A stretch of DNA of 64,000 nt from Palsa-504 sp963705835 (GTDB lineage Bacteria; Actinomycetota; Actinomycetes; Streptosporangiales; Streptosporangiaceae): positions 62,001-126,000 of the forward strand of contig CAVPLC010000052.1 in NCBI GenBank assembly GCA_963705835.1. Reading direction: 5' to 3'. The notes under the pieces are model-generated. The model did no database searches. It was not told where the DNA came from and worked only from the letters and a program-made list of their open reading frames with translations. This document shows, piece by piece, positions 28,084 through 36,366 of the stretch (position 1 is its first letter; each line of letters opens with the position of its first letter). A program made the position numbers and the translations under genes.

Positions 28084-28581
28084 ATGGCTGACGTGACCAA
28101 CCAGGCCCGCGTCGTCGCCCTGGACCGGCTCTGGCCCGGCGATATCGCCAGCCGCAGTGGAGATCTGCTCGATGTCGTCTTCGGCTGGCCCGACGTCACC
28201 AGGCTGCGGCGCCAGGTGAAGGGCCAGTGCGCGGCGGCCGGGCTGACCGGGTCACGGCTCGACGATTTCGTCCTGGCCGTCCACGAGATCGCGGCCAACG
28301 CGATCGTGCACGCGGGCGCGGGCGGCAGGCTGATCCTGCGCCGAGCCACCAACGGCCTGCGCTGCCTGATCGCCGACCGCGCGCCGTGCGACGACCTCGC
28401 GACCTCCGGGGCTTCCGAGATTCCCCGGCCGCGCAAGGGTGGTGACCGGGATGACCTGCGCGAGGCCGCCGACACCGAGACCGGGCGGGGGCTGTGGCTG
28501 GCCGCTCAGCTTGCCGACGAGCTGAGCATTACATCAGGTCCCGACAGCACCATCGTCTCGCTCTACATCCGCTTCGAGTAG
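28084..28581 (+). CDS. ATP-binding protein, RsbW-like anti-sigma factor family
   Basis: 165 residues of the HATPase_c_2 type. The N-box is visible as DFVLAVHEIAANAIVHAGAG and the G1/G2 region as TETGRGLWLAAQLADELSI. Streptomycetes and relatives carry many such proteins, which act as serine kinases/anti-sigma factors against anti-anti-sigma partners. No partner gene is adjacent. An ATG at 28084 follows GAGGGGTTGCTGAA, a usable ribosome-binding region. Confidence 0.83.
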   Translation: MADVTNQARVVALDRLWPGDIASRSGDLLDVVFGWPDVTRLRRQVKGQCAAAGLTGSRLDDFVLAVHEIAANAIVHAGAGGRLILRRATNGLRCLIADRAPCDDLATSGASEIPRPRKGGDRDDLREAADTETGRGLWLAAQLADELSITSGPDSTIVSLYIRFE

Positions 28582-28614
28582 GCACGGGGCCGGTTAGACC
28601 TGGAGCCGTGCCGG

Positions 28615-29664
28615 CTAGGTCGCGGCGCGGTCGGCGCGGGGGCGGCGCCGGGCGGCCGGTTCGGCGAGGACCTCTGGCTGCCAGCCCGCGTCGGCCGGAT
28701 TGAGCGTCATGCCCGGCGGGACGATCTGGTCGATGCGGTCGAGCACGTCGTCGTCGAGCGTCACGCTCGCGCCGGCCAGCAGGTCGGTGAGCTGGTCCAT
28801 CGTGCGCGGCCCGATGATGGCCGACGTCACGGCCGCGTGCCCGACGACGAACGCGAGCGCCATGTGGGTGAGCGAGACGCCGACGTCCGCGGCGACCTTG
28901 ATGAGGTCCTCGACGGCGGCCAGCTTGGCCACGTTCCCCGGCCGCGACGGGTCGAACCGGTGCGGCAGCCGCTGCGCCCGCAGGGTGGTCATGTCCACGC
29001 CGGTGCTCTCGCGGATCCGGCCGGTCAGCCAGCCGCCCGCGAGCGGGCTCCAGGCGATGACGCCCACGCCGTAGTGCTGGCAGGTCGGCAGCACCGATCC
29101 CTCGATGCCGCGCACGAGGATCGAGTAGGGCGGCTGCTCGCAGCGGAACCGGACATGGCCGCGGCTCTGCGCGACCCACTGCGCCTCGACGATCTGCTCG
29201 GCGGGGAAGGTGGACGAGCCGATCGCGCGGACCTTGCCGCTGTGCACCAGGTCGGACAGCGCGGACAGGGTCTCGTCGATGTCGGTGTCCGGGTCCGGCC
29301 GGTGCATCTGGTACAGGTCGAGGTAGTCGGTCTGCAGCCGGCGGAGGCTGTTCTCCACCTCCCGGACGATCCAGCGCCGCGAGTTACCGCGCATGTTGAC
29401 GTCGGAGCCCATCGGGCCGTGCGACTTGGTGGCGAGCACCACGTTGTCGCGGCGGCCCTGCAGCGCCTGGCCGACGATCTCCTCCGACTCCCCCGCCGAG
29501 TACACGTCGGCGGTATCGACGAAGTTGATGCCCGCGTCCAGCGCGGCGTGGATGATCCGGATGCTTTCCGTGTGATCGGGGTTACCCCACGCGCCGAACA
29601 TCATCGCGCCGAGGCAGTACGGGCTCACCTTGATCCCGGTACCGCCGAGCGTCCGCATCCGCAT
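28615..29664 (-). CDS. Aldo/keto reductase
   Basis: 349 residues, NADPH-dependent (alpha/beta)8 oxidoreductase. Catalytic tetrad positions can be traced: D and Y in GINFVDTADVYSAGESEE, K in VVLATKSHGPMG, H in YLDLYQMHRPDP. The cofactor end shows AAVTSAIIGPRTMDQL. Starts MRMRTLGGTGIKVSPYCLG at 29664. It is divergent from the MarR-GNAT gene, with a long inverted repeat between, so it may be that regulator's target. Substrate unknown. Confidence 0.9.
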   Translation of the reverse strand: MRMRTLGGTGIKVSPYCLGAMMFGAWGNPDHTESIRIIHAALDAGINFVDTADVYSAGESEEIVGQALQGRRDNVVLATKSHGPMGSDVNMRGNSRRWIVREVENSLRRLQTDYLDLYQMHRPDPDTDIDETLSALSDLVHSGKVRAIGSSTFPAEQIVEAQWVAQSRGHVRFRCEQPPYSILVRGIEGSVLPTCQHYGVGVIAWSPLAGGWLTGRIRESTGVDMTTLRAQRLPHRFDPSRPGNVAKLAAVEDLIKVAADVGVSLTHMALAFVVGHAAVTSAIIGPRTMDQLTDLLAGASVTLDDDVLDRIDQIVPPGMTLNPADAGWQPEVLAEPAARRRPRADRAAT

Positions 29665-29737
29665 CCTGGCCGCCGCCTTTCCGTGTCTGCTGTCAGGGCT
29701 TGTTGCCCATCCTAATTTCCGGGTTGATCTTTCATCG

Positions 29738-29771
29738 TTGCTAAGAGCAGATATATCTTTGACTTAAGCAA
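29738..29771. promoter_or_regulatory. Long imperfect inverted repeat, candidate MarR operator
   Basis: A perfect 10-bp palindrome AGATATATCT (29749-29758) is flanked by arms TTGCTAAG on the left and CTTAAGCAA on the right that pair with one extra base. The element lies 20 bases before the MarR-GNAT start in the intergenic space shared with the aldo/keto reductase, in an unusually AT-rich patch. Its size and symmetry fit a MarR-type dimer site and autoregulation. Confidence 0.55.
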
Positions 29772-29790
29772 TCGATCGTCAGGGGATGAC

Positions 29791-30765
29791 ATGAACGAAC
29801 TGGCGGCGGATGACCGGGCGGCAGCGGCGGACGGTGGCACGGCCGTGGCGGGCGGGGGCGCGGCGGTGGCGGCGGTGCGGGCGTTCAACCGGTTCTACAC
29901 GAACATGATCGGGCTGCTGCGGGGCAAGTACCTGGGCACTCCGTACTCGCTCACCGAGGCGCGGATCCTGTTCGAACTGGCCCAGCGCGACGCCTGCGAG
30001 GTCACGGACCTGCGGCGGACGGTGGACATCGACGCGGGCTACCTGAGCCGCATCCTGGGCCGGTTCGACTCCGACCACCTCATCACCCGGGAGCGCTCGG
30101 CGGCCGACGGGCGGCGGCAGGTGATCCGGCTGACAGAAAACGGCCGTTCGGTGGTGGCGGGGCTGGACGCCCAGTCGGCCACGCAGACCCGGGACATGCT
30201 GGCCGCGGTGCATGACGATGACCGGCGCAGGCTGCTCGATGCGATGCACGTCATCACGGACGTGCTGTCGGAGTCCCACCAGCCGCGCGGGTACCTGCTG
30301 CGGGCGCCCCAGCCGGGCGACATGGGCTGGGTCGTGCAGCGGCATGGGGCGCTGTACGCGGAGGAGTTCGGCTGGGACGAGAGGTTCGAGGCGCTCGTGG
30401 CCAGGATCGTCGCCGATTACGTAGACAACAGGGAGCCCGGCGCCGAGGCGGCCTGGATCGCGGAGGTGGACGGGACGCCGGCGGGGTGCGTGTTCTGCGT
30501 GCGCAAGAACGACCGGACCGCCCAGTTGCGGATGCTGCTCGTGGAGCCGTGGGCCCGAGGACTCGGAATCGGCTCCCGGCTGGTCGAGGAGGTGCTGCGG
30601 TTCGCGCGCCGGGCCGGTTACTCCGATATCACGCTGTGGACCAACGACGTGCTGTCCGGCGCCCGGCGGATCTACCAGCGGGCCGGCTTCACGCTGGACG
30701 ACGAGGCGCGGCATCACAACTTCGGTCAGGACCTGGTCGAGCAGAACTGGTCCCGCCGCCTCTGA
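29791..30765 (+). CDS. MarR-type regulator fused to a GNAT acetyltransferase
   Basis: 324 residues. Residues about 30-160 form a MarR winged helix (GTPYSLTEARILFELAQR, YLSRILGRFDSDHLITRERS with D-G-R-R wing). Residues about 170-324 form a GNAT domain: MLLVEPWARGLGIGSRLVEE (acetyl-CoA loop, RGLGIG) and GARRIYQRAGFTLDDEARHH. Such fusions are common in actinobacteria, but few have known targets; the acetyltransferase part may modify a small molecule that the regulator senses. It starts MNELAADDRAA with GGGG upstream. The stop codon lies inside a strong hairpin. Confidence 0.9.
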   Translation: MNELAADDRAAAADGGTAVAGGGAAVAAVRAFNRFYTNMIGLLRGKYLGTPYSLTEARILFELAQRDACEVTDLRRTVDIDAGYLSRILGRFDSDHLITRERSAADGRRQVIRLTENGRSVVAGLDAQSATQTRDMLAAVHDDDRRRLLDAMHVITDVLSESHQPRGYLLRAPQPGDMGWVVQRHGALYAEEFGWDERFEALVARIVADYVDNREPGAEAAWIAEVDGTPAGCVFCVRKNDRTAQLRMLLVEPWARGLGIGSRLVEEVLRFARRAGYSDITLWTNDVLSGARRIYQRAGFTLDDEARHHNFGQDLVEQNWSRRL

Positions 30766-30778
30766 ACGGCGGGACCAG
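30747..30778. terminator. 12-bp perfect hairpin overlapping the stop codon of the MarR-GNAT gene
   Basis: CTGGTCCCGCCG (30747-30758) pairs perfectly with CGGCGGGACCAG (30767-30778) around an 8-base loop that contains the TGA. There is no T run, as is usual for actinobacterial terminators. It separates this gene from the convergent permease remnant. Confidence 0.7.
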
Positions 30779-30789
30779 CCTGGGGTGTA

Positions 30790-31107
30790 TCAGCCGACGC
30801 GGCGGATGAGCCACCAGATGCAGGTCCCGGCCAGGGCCAGGGCCACGGCGAGGAAGATCCCGGTCTCCACCCACTGAAAGGTCCAGAAGCGGCTGGCGGG
30901 CTCGTAGCTGATCAGCTCCCGGAGGTGGAACCGAGCCATCCAGGCCGCGCAAGCCCGAGAGTTGCTGCCCAGGCAGGCCGGGATGGCCGGTACCTGGGCC
31001 GGGTGACCTGAGGCGTCGATGACCTGGCCGGACAGGACCCAGGCACCCTGCTGGGTCAGCGTAGGCGCCGCCTGCAGGTTCATGAAGCCGTCTTTGATTC
31101 CCACCAC
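30790..31107 (-). pseudogene. 3' remnant of an ABC-2-type permease gene
   Basis: The last ~60 residues (RELISYEPASRFWTFQWVET then GIFLAVALALAGTCIWWLIRRVG) match the C-terminal tail of large actinobacterial ABC permease proteins, including the final membrane helix. Only about 105 codons remain; the upstream membrane domain and the ATPase gene are missing. It stops where an oppositely oriented response-regulator fragment begins, which points to a deletion or rearrangement scar. An independent small one-TM protein cannot be excluded. Confidence 0.55.
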
Positions 31108-31124
31108 GCAGATGTTGGCGAGAT

Positions 31125-31256
31125 TACCTCAGCGAGGCCACGGTCAAGAGCCACGTGGCCCGCGTCCTGGCCAAGCTGGACCTTCGCGACCGGGTGCAGA
31201 TCGCGGTCTTCGCCTACGAGAAGGGATCGTCCGGCCCGGCCGCCGGTAACGGCTAG
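31125..31256 (+). pseudogene. 3' remnant of a LuxR/NarL response-regulator gene
   Basis: Reading + from 31125 gives YLSEATVKSHVARVLAKLDL then RDRVQIAVFAYEKGSS and a TAG at 31254-31256. This is the recognition and dimer helices of a NarL-type helix-turn-helix plus the usual C-terminus. No receiver domain or start codon lies upstream; the sequence switches to the tail of a permease gene on the other strand. Clearly a truncated gene. Confidence 0.75.
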
Positions 31257-31272
31257 GCCGACGCGGGACCGG

Positions 31273-32154
31273 TCAGGCTGGGCTGGCCGGCGAGGCTGCT
31301 GGCACCGATTCGGTTCGCTCGAAGAGCAGCAGGATCGCTCCGACCAGGAAGCACACCGCGCCGACGAAGGTACCGAGATTGGTTACCGGGACGCTCAGCA
31401 GTTGCGTGGTCCCGGGAATGACGTAGCCGGCCACGGCGGAGAACCCGAACGCGACCGACCCGGCCAGGTTGACCCCGGTGATCCACCAGGCCAGCGACCG
31501 GGGCCGCCAGGCAGCCCAGCCATGGCACGTCTCGAACCAGGCGAGCACGCTGGCGACCAGGAAGCAGACCGAGCCGAGGACGTCCGGGCGCCACACATGA
31601 TGCCGGGCTGCGGACGTACCGGTAGCCGCCCAGATGGCGGCGAAGGTGCTGATGTTGAATTCGATCGTCCCCACCAGCTGCACGCCGGTCGCCAGCCAGT
31701 CGATCTGATGAGGCAAGAACACCAAGACCTTCCGGCGGGCGGCGCCCGGACGCTCGGGTGCGGCATCGACCGCCTCGCGGTACTGCAGGAAACCAGCCGA
31801 GGTGAAGAAGATCGATCCGATGAAGAACGTCACCGCGTCAGGCCCGCCGCCCACCGCATTCACGTATCCGGGCACCGTGCCGAGACCGAAGAGGAACGAG
31901 CCGACCGCGAACAACACCCCGATCCACCAGTCGCGATCTTGCGGCGCCCACCACGTCGAGCCGCGTGGCTGGTCGCCGGACAAGTGCTTGCGGTGTGAGC
32001 GGGATTCCCAGCGCGCGACTGCTCCGTCGGGGCGCTTTCTGACGACGAAAGTGACGAAGGGCCCGAACCGGTGTTCCTCTGTCGCTTCTGCTTGCGGCCG
32101 CATCAAGACCATCCGTCGTCCGTGCCACGTTCGGGTAGGGGCCACCAATGTCAC
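31273..32154 (-). CDS. Uncharacterised multi-pass membrane protein
   Basis: 293 residues from GTG 32154. The first ~70 residues are polar and basic (RPDGAVARWESRSHRKHLSG); then six to seven hydrophobic segments follow, among them WWIGVLFAVGSFLFGLGTVP, AVTFFIGSIFFTSAGFLQYR, VLGSVCFLVASVLAWFETC and FVGAVCFLVGAILLLFERTE. The recurring pattern FxxGSxxFxxxxxxxY/E resembles YrhK-type domains, suggesting internal repeats of that unit. I do not know a function. It stands between the LuxR remnant and the sulfurtransferase gene. Confidence 0.7.
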   Translation of the reverse strand: MTLVAPTRTWHGRRMVLMRPQAEATEEHRFGPFVTFVVRKRPDGAVARWESRSHRKHLSGDQPRGSTWWAPQDRDWWIGVLFAVGSFLFGLGTVPGYVNAVGGGPDAVTFFIGSIFFTSAGFLQYREAVDAAPERPGAARRKVLVFLPHQIDWLATGVQLVGTIEFNISTFAAIWAATGTSAARHHVWRPDVLGSVCFLVASVLAWFETCHGWAAWRPRSLAWWITGVNLAGSVAFGFSAVAGYVIPGTTQLLSVPVTNLGTFVGAVCFLVGAILLLFERTESVPAASPASPA

Positions 32155-32216
32155 CCCTGCCGGCCTGGCCGGGCATCACCCGGTCCGGACGAGATCCGGC
32201 GGGCGAGAACGCCTGC

Positions 32217-33047
32217 CTAGCTCCCGGTCGCGACGGGGCGGGCGGGGTCGGTGATCCAGTTGGACCAGGAGCCCACGTAGAGGGCGGCCGGGATGCCGGC
32301 CAGCGCAAGGGCCAGGACCTCGTGGGCGGCGGTCACGCCCGAGCCGCAGTAGGCCCCGACCGTGCCGCCCGGCCGGATACCGAGGCCGGCGAACCGGGCG
32401 GCGAGTTCCGCGGCGTCCCTGAACGTGCCGTCGGAGTTGACGTTGCCGGTGCTGGGCGCGCTGACCGCGCCGGGGATGTGCCCGGCCACCGGGTCGACGT
32501 GCTCGTTCTCGCCCCGGAAGCGCTCGGCTGACCGGGCGTCGAGCAGCAGCCCGGACCGCGCCGTGGCCTGCGCCGACGTGGCGTCGAGCACCGGCATCTG
32601 GCCCGGCCGCGCGGTGAAGTCGCCGGGCTGCGGGGCGGGCTCGCCGGCGGTCACCTCGAGCCCGGCGGCCAGCCAGGCACGGTAGCCGCCGTCGAGCACC
32701 CGCACGTCCTGGTGCCCGTAGTAGCGGAGGTCCCACCATGCACGGGCGGCGGCCACGGCGTCCGCGTCGTCGTACACGACCACGCGGCTGCGCTGGCTGA
32801 CCCCGGCCGCGCGCATCGCCCGTTCGAACACCGCGGTGTCGGGCAGCGGGTGCCGGCCGCCCGGGCCGGGCGGCCCGGACAGGTCGCGATCCAGGTCGAC
32901 GAAGACCGCGCCCGGCAGATGACCCTCGCGGTAGCTGTCGATGCCCGGCGGCCCGCCGAGCCGCCACCGCACGTCCAGGATCACGGGCCGCGGCGAGCCG
33001 GCCAGTTCCGCGGCGAGCGCGGTGGCCGTGACGAGCGGCCCGGTCAC
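32217..33047 (-). CDS. Sulfurtransferase, thiosulfate/3-mercaptopyruvate type
   Basis: 276 residues with two rhodanese domains. The N-terminal inactive one has VILDVRWRLGGPPGIDSYRE and GHLPGAVFVDLDRDL. The C-terminal catalytic one has HIPGAVSAPS and the active-site loop AYCGSGVTAAHEVLAL with the sulfur-carrying cysteine. The CGSGVTA loop is nearer to 3-mercaptopyruvate sulfurtransferases than to CRKG-type rhodaneses. Its GTG start overlaps the TGA of the upstream phosphatase gene (GTGA), so the two are translationally coupled. Confidence 0.92.
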   Translation of the reverse strand: MTGPLVTATALAAELAGSPRPVILDVRWRLGGPPGIDSYREGHLPGAVFVDLDRDLSGPPGPGGRHPLPDTAVFERAMRAAGVSQRSRVVVYDDADAVAAARAWWDLRYYGHQDVRVLDGGYRAWLAAGLEVTAGEPAPQPGDFTARPGQMPVLDATSAQATARSGLLLDARSAERFRGENEHVDPVAGHIPGAVSAPSTGNVNSDGTFRDAAELAARFAGLGIRPGGTVGAYCGSGVTAAHEVLALALAGIPAALYVGSWSNWITDPARPVATGS

Positions 33048-34189
33048 GTGGCGGTGAACGCGAGCGCGGGAATGAGCTGCTCGGCCGAGGTGAGCGAGCC
33101 GTGCATGCCGAACAGCCGGGACTCCCCCGGCTCGGCCTTGGTCGCCACGGCGGCGAAGCTGCCCGCGGCGGCGGCCACGACGTCACCGATCCGGTCGGCC
33201 AGGGCCGGGTCGACCGGGCCGAACCACCCCTCCTTGATGGCCTCGTCCCTGGACAGCACCCAGGCGCGGTCGCCGAGGATCTCGCGCCAGGTGGCCAGCA
33301 CGTCCCCGGCCGCGCCGGGCCGCGCGTACAGGTGCCTGGCCCTCGCCTCGCCGCCGAGCACGGCCAGCCCGGACCGCAGTTCCGGCGTGGCGTCCACGTC
33401 GAGCCGGTCCTCCGGGCCGACGTCCACCATGCCGTGGTCGGCCGTGATGTACAGGCAGGTCCCCGAGGGCAGGGCGCGCGCCAGGTGCTCGGCCAGCTTG
33501 TCCACGTGGGCCAGCTGGTAGTACCAGGCGTCGGAACCGGCGCCGAACACGTGGCCGGTGCCGTCCAGGTCACCGTGGTAGACCATCACGTACGCGCGGC
33601 CGTTCTCGGCCAGCGCCGCGGCGGCCTGCGCGGCCAGGGCGCCCATGCTGTCGGCGGGCCAGAGTTCGGCGCCGCGCAGCGCCGCGGTGGTCAGGCCCCT
33701 GTCGCGGAACGCGCCTCGCGCCACGTGCACGGCCGCGATGCCCGCCGCGGTGGCCCGCTCGTAGACCGTGGGCAGCGACTGCCACTGCCGGGGATCGACC
33801 CGCGGGTCCCAGTGCAGCGCGTTGAGCAGGAAGTCCTGACCTGGCACCAGGACCTTGTAGCCGAGCATGCCGTGCTGGCCGGGCGGCTTCCCGGTGCCGA
33901 GCGAGCCGATGCTGGTGACCGTGGTCGCCGGGAACCCGGCCGTGATCGGCTTGGCGTTGCGCGCCAGTTCGGACAGGAACGGCGCGGCGGCCGGATGGTC
34001 ACGGAGCAGTTCCCAGCCGAGCCCGTCCACGATCAGCAGGCAGGCGCGCTGCGTGGGCGCGAGGCCCAGGACGTTCTGCTCGGCAGGCGCCTTGGGGTCG
34101 AGGGAGGCGAGGATGGAGGCGGACAAGTCGGATAGGGTCCCGGCCCCATAAGACGGCACGATCGGCTGATGTCTCGGCTCGAGCGTCAT
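33044..34189 (-). CDS. Alkaline-phosphatase-superfamily nucleotide pyrophosphatase/phosphodiesterase
   Basis: 381 residues without a signal peptide. Motifs of the NPP branch: metal-binding LLIVDGLGWELL, the nucleophile threonine in GFPATTVTSIGSLGTGKPPG, metal ligands in YHGDLDGTGHVFG, ITADHGMVD and the late FGMHGSLT. Predicted to cleave phosphodiester or pyrophosphate bonds in nucleotides or lipids. It precedes the sulfurtransferase in a coupled pair; the same neighbourhood with DUF5998 occurs widely in actinobacteria. Substrate unknown. Confidence 0.88.
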   Translation of the reverse strand: MTLEPRHQPIVPSYGAGTLSDLSASILASLDPKAPAEQNVLGLAPTQRACLLIVDGLGWELLRDHPAAAPFLSELARNAKPITAGFPATTVTSIGSLGTGKPPGQHGMLGYKVLVPGQDFLLNALHWDPRVDPRQWQSLPTVYERATAAGIAAVHVARGAFRDRGLTTAALRGAELWPADSMGALAAQAAAALAENGRAYVMVYHGDLDGTGHVFGAGSDAWYYQLAHVDKLAEHLARALPSGTCLYITADHGMVDVGPEDRLDVDATPELRSGLAVLGGEARARHLYARPGAAGDVLATWREILGDRAWVLSRDEAIKEGWFGPVDPALADRIGDVVAAAAGSFAAVATKAEPGESRLFGMHGSLTSAEQLIPALAFTAT

Positions 34190-34331
34190 GCGGGAATCCT
34201 CACCTACTGCCTACTCGTGGGTGCCACTGCGTGCCCTGCGATCTTGGTGCCCTGCTATCTTGCCGGGGCCATCTTGCCGGAACATCGTGCCATCCCGCGT
34301 CGCGGGGAGCAAAACGAGGCGCGCGGGACGC

Positions 34332-34940
34332 TCAGCCGCCCTGTCCCGCGGTGGCGTCCGACAGCGCCCGCACGAAGCCCAGCAACTGCCTGACGGCCTC
34401 CTCGCCGTCCGCGTCCTGGCTTATCCGCAGCGAGAAGTCGTCGGCGGTGATCGTACCCAGGTACCCGTGATCGGCTTCGCAGTTCTCGTCGCCGCAGTGC
34501 GCGGGCTCCAGTTCCAGGTGGGACAGCACGTTCCAGCCGATGGTGAGCATGACCTCCGAAGGCATGGTGACCCCAGGCACGTAGGCCGCCGGGTCGGGCA
34601 CCACGCGGGTCAGGGCCACGGACGAGATCCGGTTGAACCGGATCGCCTCCGTGCTGGTCTCGGCTCTGGGACGGCTGTCGGGTTCCTCGGCCGGGTGCTC
34701 GTCGGTGTGCGAATACACCAGCCGGGTCGGAGTGAGCGCCAGCACGGTCATGTGACGGCGCACCTCCATGCCGGGATCGAAGATCGCGTCGTGGTGCACG
34801 ACGTAGGCCGTTACTGGTTCGGACCCGAGCGCCGAGGCCACCGCGTCGGACACCAGGCCCGGGTAGTAGCCGCTGCGTTCGATCGCGGCCCGCAGGCCGT
34901 CGGTCACGACTCGCGTTTCCCTCATCCCCCCATCCTGCAC
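34332..34940 (-). CDS. DUF5998 family protein
   Basis: 202 residues. Family features: RAAIERSGYYPGLVSDAVAS at the start, then VVHHDAIFDPGMEVRRHMTV and HGYLGTITADDFSLRISQDA. Function unknown, soluble. Two adjacent ATGs are possible, at 34940 (MQDGG) and 34925 (MRETRV); family alignment would favour the second. Two cysteines in HCGDENCEADH could bind metal. Conserved next to the alkaline-phosphatase-like gene in actinobacteria. Confidence 0.85.
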   Translation of the reverse strand: MQDGGMRETRVVTDGLRAAIERSGYYPGLVSDAVASALGSEPVTAYVVHHDAIFDPGMEVRRHMTVLALTPTRLVYSHTDEHPAEEPDSRPRAETSTEAIRFNRISSVALTRVVPDPAAYVPGVTMPSEVMLTIGWNVLSHLELEPAHCGDENCEADHGYLGTITADDFSLRISQDADGEEAVRQLLGFVRALSDATAGQGG

Positions 34941-34975
34941 CGTCCGGCTAGATGCTTCGCCCGCAGGACCGGAAC

Positions 34976-35416
34976 TTAGCCGACGCGCAAGCCGCGATCC
35001 GGTGCCGGCGCGCGATCCGGCATCGACGGCGGGCTGGTCTCTAGCAACCGCACCACGGCCTCCGCCTCAGGCTCCGGCAGCGCCATCGAGCTCGCGCTCG
35101 GCGCGGGCTTGGGCCTGCGCGGCTTCCTCGGCCCCGCTCCGCCACCCCGTCCCTTGTAGATGATCAGGCCGTTCACCGGGTCGGGCGCGCCGTCCAGGGC
35201 CGAACGGACCGCGGGCAGGGCGCGGAACGCCTCCCACTGCTCCTCGGAATCGAACCGCACCTCGAACACGACGCCGTACTGGTGCTCGTGCCACTCCCAG
35301 TAGCTGGCCCCGTTGGTTACCGCCGCCTCGGTGAGCACGTCCTGGTAGGAGTCCTTCCACCGGCGAGCGGGCTGCTGCGCCGCGTCGAAGACCTCGATTG
35401 ACCACCACTCGGCCAC
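34976..35416 (-). CDS. Conserved hypothetical protein
   Basis: 146 residues. A compact N-terminal domain (MAEWWSIEVFDAAQQPARRW, SYWEWHEHQYGVVFEVRFDS, EEQWEAFRALPAVRSALDG) is followed by a disordered Pro/Lys-rich stretch (GRGGGAGPRKPRRPKPAPS) and a short C-terminal tail. I do not recognise the family. Codon bias is typical of the region, so I take it as real. Divergent from cobS. Confidence 0.72.
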   Translation of the reverse strand: MAEWWSIEVFDAAQQPARRWKDSYQDVLTEAAVTNGASYWEWHEHQYGVVFEVRFDSEEQWEAFRALPAVRSALDGAPDPVNGLIIYKGRGGGAGPRKPRRPKPAPSASSMALPEPEAEAVVRLLETSPPSMPDRAPAPDRGLRVG

Positions 35417-35510
35417 GCTCGTACCACCGCCATTCGTCTGCCTTGGCCCCGTTTAAGCCGCTCTTGAGATAGTACGTCTTTTGACCCGCCGCCCGATAGG
35501 CTCCTGCGCC

Positions 35511-36332
35511 ATGAGATGGAACGGCCTGAGGCTGTCCGTGACGCTGCTCACCGTCTTCCCCTTGCGCGGGGACGCCGCGGCGTCAAGGGCTTCGGGTCCG
35601 GACCGGGCCACGGCGGCGGCGGCCATGGCGTGGGCGCCGGTCGTCGGGCTGCTGCTCGGCGCCATCGCCGCGGCCGTGCTGCTGGCCGTGGACCATCCGC
35701 TCGGCGGCGGCCCGCTGACCGGCGCCGCGCTCGCGCTGGCCTCGCTCGCGCTGCTTACCCGGGGACTGCATCTCGACGGGCTCGCCGACCTGGCCGATGG
35801 CCTGGGCAGCGGGCGGCCCGCGCCCGCGGCGCTGGAGGTCATGCGGCGCCCGGACATCGGGCCGTTCGGGACCGTGACGCTGATCTTGTCGCTGCTCATC
35901 CAGTTCGCCGCGCTCAGCCACGCCGAATCGGCCGGCCCGGGCCGCGGGCCCGCGGCGCTGATCGCCGCGGTCGTCACCGGCCGGCTGGCGCTGACCTGGG
36001 CCTGCCGCCCGGGCGTGCCGGCGGCCCGGCCGGACGGGCTGGGCGCGCTGGTGGCGGGCACGGTGCGGCCCGCGATCGCGGCGACGGTCACGCTGGCCAC
36101 GCTGGCGGCCTCAGCCGGGGCCGTGGCGGTCACCGGCGACCGGCTCGGCTGGACGCTGCCGCTCGCCGTGCTGGCGGGCCTGGCCGCGGCGTTCCTGCTG
36201 CAGCGGCACGCGGTCCGGCGGCTGGGCGGCATCACCGGCGATGTCCTGGGCGCGCTGGCCGAGGTGGCGGCGACCGTCACGCTGGTGGTGGCGGCCATGG
36301 GCCCACGAGCATTACCCCGGAGTCGTGTTTGA
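35511..36332 (+). CDS. cobS: Adenosylcobinamide-GDP ribazoletransferase
   Basis: Joins adenosylcobinamide-GDP and alpha-ribazole (phosphate) in the last steps of cobalamin synthesis. Membrane protein of 273 residues. Motifs: LSVTLLTVFPLRGD at the start and the signature LLTRGLHLDGLADLADGLGS with Mg2+-binding acidic residues (LHLDGLADLADG), then MRRPDIGPFG. I chose ATG 35511 (MRWNGLRLSV); the 94 bases between it and the divergent gene are too short for a B12 riboswitch, and none is seen. No other cobalamin genes are in the window. Confidence 0.9.
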   Translation: MRWNGLRLSVTLLTVFPLRGDAAASRASGPDRATAAAAMAWAPVVGLLLGAIAAAVLLAVDHPLGGGPLTGAALALASLALLTRGLHLDGLADLADGLGSGRPAPAALEVMRRPDIGPFGTVTLILSLLIQFAALSHAESAGPGRGPAALIAAVVTGRLALTWACRPGVPAARPDGLGALVAGTVRPAIAATVTLATLAASAGAVAVTGDRLGWTLPLAVLAGLAAAFLLQRHAVRRLGGITGDVLGALAEVAATVTLVVAAMGPRALPRSRV

Positions 36333-36366
36333 ATGGCCGAAAAGGCCCCGCAGGCAGGAACCGCTG

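Noticed and set aside
35417..35510. Possible cobalamin riboswitch before cobS
   Set aside because: Only 94 bases separate cobS from the divergent gene, and no B12-box-like sequence is visible.
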